10,386 bases of DNA from Christensenella sp. UBA7707 (lineage in GTDB: Bacteria; Bacillota; Clostridia; Christensenellales; CAG-138): positions 1,653 through 12,038 of the forward strand of contig DLFZ01000090.1 of NCBI GenBank assembly GCA_002482435.1, written 5' to 3'. The translations under genes were made by a program, and so were the position numbers. Positions 6,703 to 10,386 of this stretch are shown piece after piece (the first letter of the stretch is position 1; each line of letters starts with the position of its first letter). Below the pieces are notes generated by a model, which saw nothing but the letters and a program-made list of their open reading frames with translations, was not told where the DNA came from and did not search any database.

Positions 6703-7902
6703 TTACTCCTCGTCCAGCAGATTGATCCCCATTTTTTCAAGCTCTTCCGCGCTGTACTTGCGCTGCGGGTAATCGAGCGCGCGGGGAACGGGTTTTGCCT
6801 CGGGCGCACGCGCGGCGCGCTCTACCGACTCTCTTGCGGCTTCAAGGTTGGCAACACCCTCCTCGTGCCACTGGGTAATGAGTTTTCGCATTTTCAAAAA
6901 AGGCGCAGAGGCATCCGCCGCACAGTCCGCCGCGAAAAGGATAAGCTCCGCGTCCATGCGAAACACCGTATGCCAGCGCTCGATTTGGTCGATCTGGTCG
7001 CCCGTAGGGGCGCGTTTGAGGCCCGCGCGCGAAAACACCATGCGCGCAAGCTCCGTCGTGGCGGCCCGCGCGCGCATGCGCTGCTCGGCATCCTGCGCGG
7101 TAAGGGTACCGCCCGTACGCCAGTTTTCCAAAATGCCGTTGAGATATTTAAAGGAAGGCTTCACAGCACCTGTCATTTCCGCGCACGCGGCAAGGATTGC
7201 CGCCTCGTCAAACCCCCAAGTGGAAGTCCATTGTTTGTAAAGAGCAAGCTCATCCTCGGTAGGTCTTCTTCCCACGCGCCAACGCTTTAACAACTGCTGC
7301 GCGCCGCCGTTGAGCTCGTCGTACTGGGCAAGGTATTCCTCCGCAGCCTCGGCGGTCAGTACGCCGTCGTCCGCCCATGCACGGGCCACGGCATCCACAT
7401 ACTTGATGCTCACACGCGCTCCCTTTTGCTTGGCGCAATGGCGCACCAGCAATTGTACCGCATCCTCCGTAAAGCCGAACACCTCCAGCCAGTCGTAAAC
7501 CTTGGAAAGCTCGGGGCCGGTAAGCATGCGCGCGCCAAGCTCCGATTGCATATTTGCAATCAAGCCCTGATAACGGCGCGTGATAATGGCGCTGTCACTT
7601 GCGCCCTCGGTGTGCGCGTGCTTGATGTTTTTGTATTCGACAATGAGCGGCTGCGCGGAAACCACGCTCACAAACCCCTGTTTTTGCCAATACAAAAACG
7701 CGTTTGCAAGCTCCTGCTCGCTCATTTGAAGCGCTGTGCCGATTTCCTCGCCGCTAAGCGCGCGGTGGTAGCAAAGCGCAAGCCCATAAAGGTACGCCTT
7801 CACGTAACCCTCGGGTGCCTGCGGCATATATTCAAGAAGAAACAGGTTTTCAACGGGCGTGCTCAGAAAAAGCGCCGATTCGCGGTTGAACAGAAACTGC
7901 AT
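6703..7902 (-). CDS. DnaD-family replication initiation protein with three DDBH2-like repeats
   Basis: This 399-residue protein is a primosome component of the DnaD/DnaB-like group, which binds and remodels DNA so that the helicase loader can act. Residues 1-90 resemble the winged-helix N-terminal domain (DDBH1-like). Three tandem segments, about 127-191, 212-277 and 298-362, share one pattern: an aromatic W-x3-[FW] entry, a central helix pair, then [SF]-x-K-Y-x5-[IA]-x3-W and a G-[VT]-[LA] turn. The third copy is more diverged. The end (about 374-399, with the YPQRKYSAEELEK segment) matches the C-terminal tail motif of clostridial DnaD proteins. The ATG at 7902 is preceded by GGAGG at 7908-7912. 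It is the first gene of the operon with the dnaC-like loader. Confidence 0.88.
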   Translation of the reverse strand: MQFLFNRESALFLSTPVENLFLLEYMPQAPEGYVKAYLYGLALCYHRALSGEEIGTALQMSEQELANAFLYWQKQGFVSVVSAQPLIVEYKNIKHAHTEGASDSAIITRRYQGLIANMQSELGARMLTGPELSKVYDWLEVFGFTEDAVQLLVRHCAKQKGARVSIKYVDAVARAWADDGVLTAEAAEEYLAQYDELNGGAQQLLKRWRVGRRPTEDELALYKQWTSTWGFDEAAILAACAEMTGAVKPSFKYLNGILENWRTGGTLTAQDAEQRMRARAATTELARMVFSRAGLKRAPTGDQIDQIERWHTVFRMDAELILFAADCAADASAPFLKMRKLITQWHEEGVANLEAARESVERAARAPEAKPVPRALDYPQRKYSAEELEKMGINLLDEE

Positions 7903-7927
7903 AATCCCCTCCGCATCTTTCCTTTCA

Positions 7928-7936
7928 ATTATAGCA
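7928..7936 (-). promoter_or_regulatory. Extended -10 promoter of the dnaD-dnaC operon
   Basis: The minus strand reads TGC-TATAAT (7936-7928), a perfect -10 box with an extended TGn. There is no good -35 box, which extended -10 promoters often lack. It lies about 25 nt upstream of the dnaD-like start codon. Confidence 0.6.
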
Positions 7937-7993
7937 TGAAGTTTTGGTGCGTGGGCAGTACATCACAAGAAAAATACATACGTTGGGGATTTG

Positions 7994-8002
7994 TGGTATA
8001 CT
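7994..8002 (+). promoter_or_regulatory. Extended -10 promoter of the M1 peptidase-TM2 operon
   Basis: TATACT (7997-8002) is preceded by TGG (7994-7996), giving an extended -10 about 30 nt upstream of the ATG. The -35 region is weak. It is divergent from the dnaD promoter, with about 60 nt between the two -10 boxes, so the two may share regulatory DNA. Confidence 0.5.
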
Positions 8003-8031
8003 GTTCATAATTCGATGAAGGGAACGGGTAC

Positions 8032-9567
8032 ATGGGCACCCTGCACGGAAGAAAAAAGAGACAGCTTCGCGCGTTTTTGATCGCGGCGGCGGTATTGTTG
8101 GCCGCAGTTGCGGCGGTTTTCTTTTTCCTGCGCCCGTTTGAAGGAACCCCCGCCCCCTCTGCGCCAAGCGCGTCACTTGCGCCTACGCAAAGCGCGGCAG
8201 TTGACGCTTCGCCCCATTCATCGCCGCAAAGCGGAGAAAACAGCCCGTCGGCATCTCAAGAACCGCAAAACGCGCAAGCACCGCTTGAAACCGGCTTGAG
8301 CCTTTATGAGGCTTCGCTCACGGTGGACGCCGAACAAAACCTTCTTTTCGGCAAACTGCGGCTCACCTACGTAAACCCCTATCCCGACAGCCTTTTCGAG
8401 GTGGTATTAAACCTCTTTCCAAACGCGGTAAGCCCAAAGTGCTTCACGCTTGAAACGGTTACGGTTGCAGGGCTTGATGCCGACTATACCCTTGATGAAA
8501 ACGGTACGCACCTTACGCTTCCGCTCACACGCGAACTTAAAACCGGCGAGAGCACAGAAATTTACATAAGCTACGCCGTACAGGTGCCGAAAACAAACGA
8601 CCGCTTCGGCGTGGGCAAAAACCGTTTGATGTTCGGCAATGCCATTCCCATTGCGGCGGTATATGAAAATGGCGCATGGCGCATGGACGAATACATCAGT
8701 ACGGGCGATAGCTTTTACAGCGAAGCCGCCGATTACCGCGTTGTGATCGCCGCACCGCAGAACTACACCGTATCCTGCACGGGAAGCGTTGAGGAGCAAC
8801 GCACGCAAAGCGGCGTTACCACAATGCTCGCCTCCGCATACGAGGTACGGGACTTTGCTTTTTCGCTGCACAAAAATGCGTATGTTTCTACACAAAATGC
8901 AAACGGCATAGAGGTAGTTGGTGTTGCGCTTACCAAAAAAGCGGCGGAGCTTGCCGCAAAAAGCGGCGCAGACGCACTTTTATATTTTTCTGATAAAATC
9001 TGCGACTACCCCTATAACAGGCTATGCGTTGTGGATTTTGATGGCAGCGGGGGCATGGAATACCCCGGGCTTATCATGATCAACACCTCGCTTCTTGGCG
9101 GTTCAACGGAGGAATACGCCACCATGGTCGTGGCGCACGAGGTAGCGCATCAGTGGTTTTACGGCATTGTTGGCAGCGACCAGCTCAACGAACCGTGGGT
9201 CGACGAGTCGCTCGTGGAATTTTTGGGATTTGCCTTCAGCCGTGCTAACTTAGGTGATGCCGTTTACGACGAGCTATGGCAAAGATCTTTTGAAAGCTTT
9301 TCCACGTATCAAAGAGCGCTTCGCCTTGACGCGCCGCTCAAAAGCCTTCAGGGCAACGATTATTTCTATGTGGTTTACGCCTACGGCGCGCATGTGATGC
9401 GCGACCTTTTCAACAACTTGGGTGAGGATACGTTTTATGCGGCGCTGCAAAACTATGTGGGAGAGCACCGCTACAAAAATGCGAAAGGAACCGACCTGAT
9501 CGCCGCGTTTTCCGAGGCGGCGGGCAAAGACATGAGCGCATGGTTCGAGGCGAAATTCGCCCCGTAA
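8032..9567 (+). CDS. Membrane-anchored M1-family (gluzincin) metallopeptidase
   Basis: This 511-residue protein is an M1-type aminopeptidase-like enzyme held on the outside of the membrane. A basic start (GRKKRQLR) and one hydrophobic segment at about residues 14-34 form a signal anchor. A linker rich in A, P, S and Q follows, to about residue 90. The catalytic region shows HEVAH at 369-373 and E392 exactly 19 residues after H373, which is the HExxH-x18-E zinc site. GGMEY at 340-344 stands in place of the usual GxMEN, so the amine-binding glutamate (E343) is kept but N is replaced by Y. Y449 in VVYAYGAH is the probable transition-state tyrosine. The protein ends soon after the catalytic domain, without the long C-terminal helical domain of full-length M1 enzymes. 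The ATG has a modest AAGGG ribosome site upstream. Its substrate is unknown. Confidence 0.88.
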   Translation: MGTLHGRKKRQLRAFLIAAAVLLAAVAAVFFFLRPFEGTPAPSAPSASLAPTQSAAVDASPHSSPQSGENSPSASQEPQNAQAPLETGLSLYEASLTVDAEQNLLFGKLRLTYVNPYPDSLFEVVLNLFPNAVSPKCFTLETVTVAGLDADYTLDENGTHLTLPLTRELKTGESTEIYISYAVQVPKTNDRFGVGKNRLMFGNAIPIAAVYENGAWRMDEYISTGDSFYSEAADYRVVIAAPQNYTVSCTGSVEEQRTQSGVTTMLASAYEVRDFAFSLHKNAYVSTQNANGIEVVGVALTKKAAELAAKSGADALLYFSDKICDYPYNRLCVVDFDGSGGMEYPGLIMINTSLLGGSTEEYATMVVAHEVAHQWFYGIVGSDQLNEPWVDESLVEFLGFAFSRANLGDAVYDELWQRSFESFSTYQRALRLDAPLKSLQGNDYFYVVYAYGAHVMRDLFNNLGEDTFYAALQNYVGEHRYKNAKGTDLIAAFSEAAGKDMSAWFEAKFAP

Positions 9568-9613
9568 CCTTTTACAAAACAACACGAATCTTCATTTTTG
9601 AAAGGAGCCACCT

Positions 9614-10045
9614 ATGGAAAAGAGAGTTTCCCACCGCGATTACACGACGACGCTTTTGTTCTCCATCCTCCTCGGGTTTCTTGGCGTACACCGCTTTTAC
9701 GTGAACAAAATCGGCACGGGCGTTGTATGGCTTTTGACGGGCGGATGCCTTGGCATCGGTTGGCTTATCGACATCATCCTTGTGGCGACGGGCGCGTTTC
9801 AGGACAAAGAAGGCGGCTACATCACGCCCGACGCACAAAAGAGTGAAACAGGCACGTATGCTGCAGCATCGCCCTCACCAAACGGATACTATACACCCTC
9901 CGGCGCTAGCCGTACGAGCAGCCCGTCACAGTCTGCGGCATATATGGAGCAGCTTGAACATCTTGCAAAGCTCAAAGAAAACGGTGCCATTACGCAGGAA
10001 GAATACGACGAAAACAAAAAGAGCCTGCCCGAAAAGATCGGCTAA
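9614..10045 (+). CDS. TM2-domain membrane protein with C-terminal SHOCT domain
   Basis: This 143-residue membrane protein begins with a TM2 domain: two hydrophobic helices at about residues 12-29 and 34-58. The family motif GVHRFY is at 24-29, and [20 protein letters not shown] continues into the second helix. A flexible linker rich in S, P, T and Y runs from about 65 to 108. Residues 110-140 form a SHOCT-type short C-terminal domain: [22 protein letters not shown] has the G-x-I-T-x-E-E-[YF] core. Both domains are common, but neither has a settled biochemical role. The ATG has AAGGAG (9602-9607) 6 nt upstream. It follows the M1 peptidase gene by 46 nt with no terminator between, so the two are probably co-transcribed. 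Confidence 0.9.
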   Translation: MEKRVSHRDYTTTLLFSILLGFLGVHRFYVNKIGTGVVWLLTGGCLGIGWLIDIILVATGAFQDKEGGYITPDAQKSETGTYAAASPSPNGYYTPSGASRTSSPSQSAAYMEQLEHLAKLKENGAITQEEYDENKKSLPEKIG

Positions 10046-10058
10046 AAGACAGGCTTCT

Positions 10059-10187
10059 TCAAACTTTCACCTTACCTTGTTCAATCCAATCCCGCAAAAA
10101 GGCGCGCTCCGCCGCGGTCCTCGGCGGGAGATGCCTCGGACACTTGGCCTGTGGGCCTTCACCGTGTGACGTGGCTCCATGGATCAT
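10059..10187 (-). CDS. Doubtful small ORF or gene remnant
   Basis: A 42-codon minus-strand frame ends with PRTAAERAFLRDWIEQGKVKV, which reads like an amphipathic helix and could be the end of a real or decayed gene. Against it, no ribosome binding site precedes the ATG at 10187. The longer in-frame extension to 10268 runs through a strong hairpin terminator, and the middle of the frame overlaps inverted repeats. I do not recognise a family. Confidence 0.2.
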   Translation of the reverse strand: MIHGATSHGEGPQAKCPRHLPPRTAAERAFLRDWIEQGKVKV

Positions 10188-10199
10188 ACGATAAAAATA

Positions 10200-10240
10200 A
10201 GTCCGGTTTGATGACATGCGCATCAAACCGGACTCTTTTT
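10200..10240 (+). terminator. Strong rho-independent terminator downstream of the TM2-SHOCT gene
   Basis: A perfect 14-bp stem pairs AGTCCGGTTTGATG (10200-10213) with CATCAAACCGGACT (10221-10234), with loop ACATGCG, then CTTTTT. On the minus strand the stem is followed by TATTTTTAT, so it can work in both directions. It lies 155 nt after the TM2-SHOCT stop codon. Confidence 0.85.
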
Positions 10241-10263
10241 CTTGCAAAGAAATCATGGGGATT

Positions 10264-10286
10264 GTCAAGGGGCGAAACCCCTTGAC
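10264..10286. repeat. Perfect GC-rich hairpin
   Basis: GTCAAGGGG (10264-10272) and CCCCTTGAC (10278-10286) pair perfectly around the loop CGAAA. It lacks a T run on either side, so it is not a standard terminator. It lies in a chain of hairpins to the right edge. Confidence 0.7.
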
Positions 10287-10291
10287 TTTGC

Positions 10292-10323
10292 TCCGGCTTT
10301 GACGACATGGGCGTCAAAACGGA
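10292..10323. repeat. Diverged second copy of the terminator hairpin
   Basis: TCCGGCTTTGACG, loop ACATGGG, then CGTCAAAACGGA form an imperfect hairpin. It matches the stem and loop of the hairpin at 10200-10234 closely: TTTGATG/CATCAAA is replaced by TTTGACG/CGTCAAA, which keeps the pairing, and the loop differs at one base. It has no T run. Confidence 0.55.
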
Positions 10324-10386
10324 TGAAAGCTGCAGGCTTTCGTTCCTTGCACGCAATGCCGCGCGGAAACGCGAAGCGTTTTAGGC

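Larger units (their letters stand above)
10046..10386. other. Right-edge intergenic region with a chain of hairpins
   Basis: This 341-nt stretch has no gene that I can support. It holds hairpins at about 10107-10130 (CTCCGCCG with CGGCGGGAG, one bulge), 10200-10234, 10264-10286, 10292-10323 and 10325-10341 (GAAAGC with GCTTTC). A last set lies at the very edge (CGCG-GAAA-CGCG at 10362-10373, or AAACGC with GCGTTT at 10367-10381). A weak inverted repeat, AGCCTG (10022-10027) with CAGGCT (10050-10055), also straddles the TM2-SHOCT stop codon. The region continues past the window. Confidence 0.6.

Noticed and set aside
5757..6809. Longer dnaC-like reading from 6809
   Set aside because: The extra 37 residues overlap the end of the dnaD-like gene and are low quality. 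The GTG at 6698 has a ribosome binding site and matches the family's usual length.
7426..8010. 194-codon plus-strand open frame over the start of the dnaD-like gene
   Set aside because: It is antisense to a well-supported gene, crosses its promoter, and has no ribosome binding site.
8407..8895. 162-codon minus-strand open frame inside the M1 peptidase gene
   Set aside because: It is a shadow of the coding strand, with no start signal and cysteine- and arginine-rich content.
10200..10341. CRISPR array
   Set aside because: The hairpins differ in sequence and spacing. Only two are related, and there are no regular repeats with unique spacers.

Overview
The window looks like chromosomal DNA from a spore-forming member of the Clostridia (Firmicutes). 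Three things point there: a GerA-family spore germination protein at the left edge, a DnaD/DnaI-type helicase-loading pair, and strong AGGAGG ribosome binding sites with frequent rho-independent terminators. Codon use is mixed, with GC-rich and AT-rich stretches but no sharp break that would mark a recent island. I cannot name the genus from sequence alone.

Layout, left to right. (1) 1-428, plus: the 3' end of a GerA-family germinant receptor A subunit, followed by two strong hairpin terminators. (2) 429-881: no intact gene, but the minus strand at about 710-870 reads like a small frameshifted gene remnant. (3) 882-1373, minus: a small lipoprotein of unknown function. It is divergent from (4) 1573-4083, plus: a large MalT-type LuxR regulator (LAL/STAND ATPase with C-terminal HTH). 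The divergent spacer holds an unusual 63-nt element in which three palindromes are enclosed by an 8-bp outer stem. (5) 4247-5523, minus: a two-gene operon of a GNAT acetyltransferase (TTG start) and a small HExxH zincin. It converges on the regulator, with facing terminators. (6) 5757-7902, minus: a replication operon, dnaD-like then dnaC/dnaI-like helicase loader (GTG start, 4-nt spacing). It ends in a bidirectional hairpin. (7) 8032-10045, plus, divergent from the replication operon: a membrane-anchored M1 metallopeptidase and a TM2-SHOCT membrane protein. (8) 10046-10386: no convincing gene, but a dense chain of hairpins. One is an excellent terminator, and two look like diverged copies of one hairpin with a compensatory base-pair change.

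Most of the window is ordinary housekeeping and regulatory sequence. Within it, the DnaD/DnaI pair is expected to load the replicative helicase. The M1/TM2-SHOCT pair acts at the membrane and is probably co-transcribed, since there is no terminator between the two genes. The GNAT/zincin pair is co-transcribed but its task cannot be read from the sequence. I see no CRISPR array, tRNA, rRNA, IS element or recognisable defence system. The best candidates for a second look are the 63-nt palindrome cluster, the DnaD protein with three apparent DDBH2 repeats, and the hairpin chain at the right edge.
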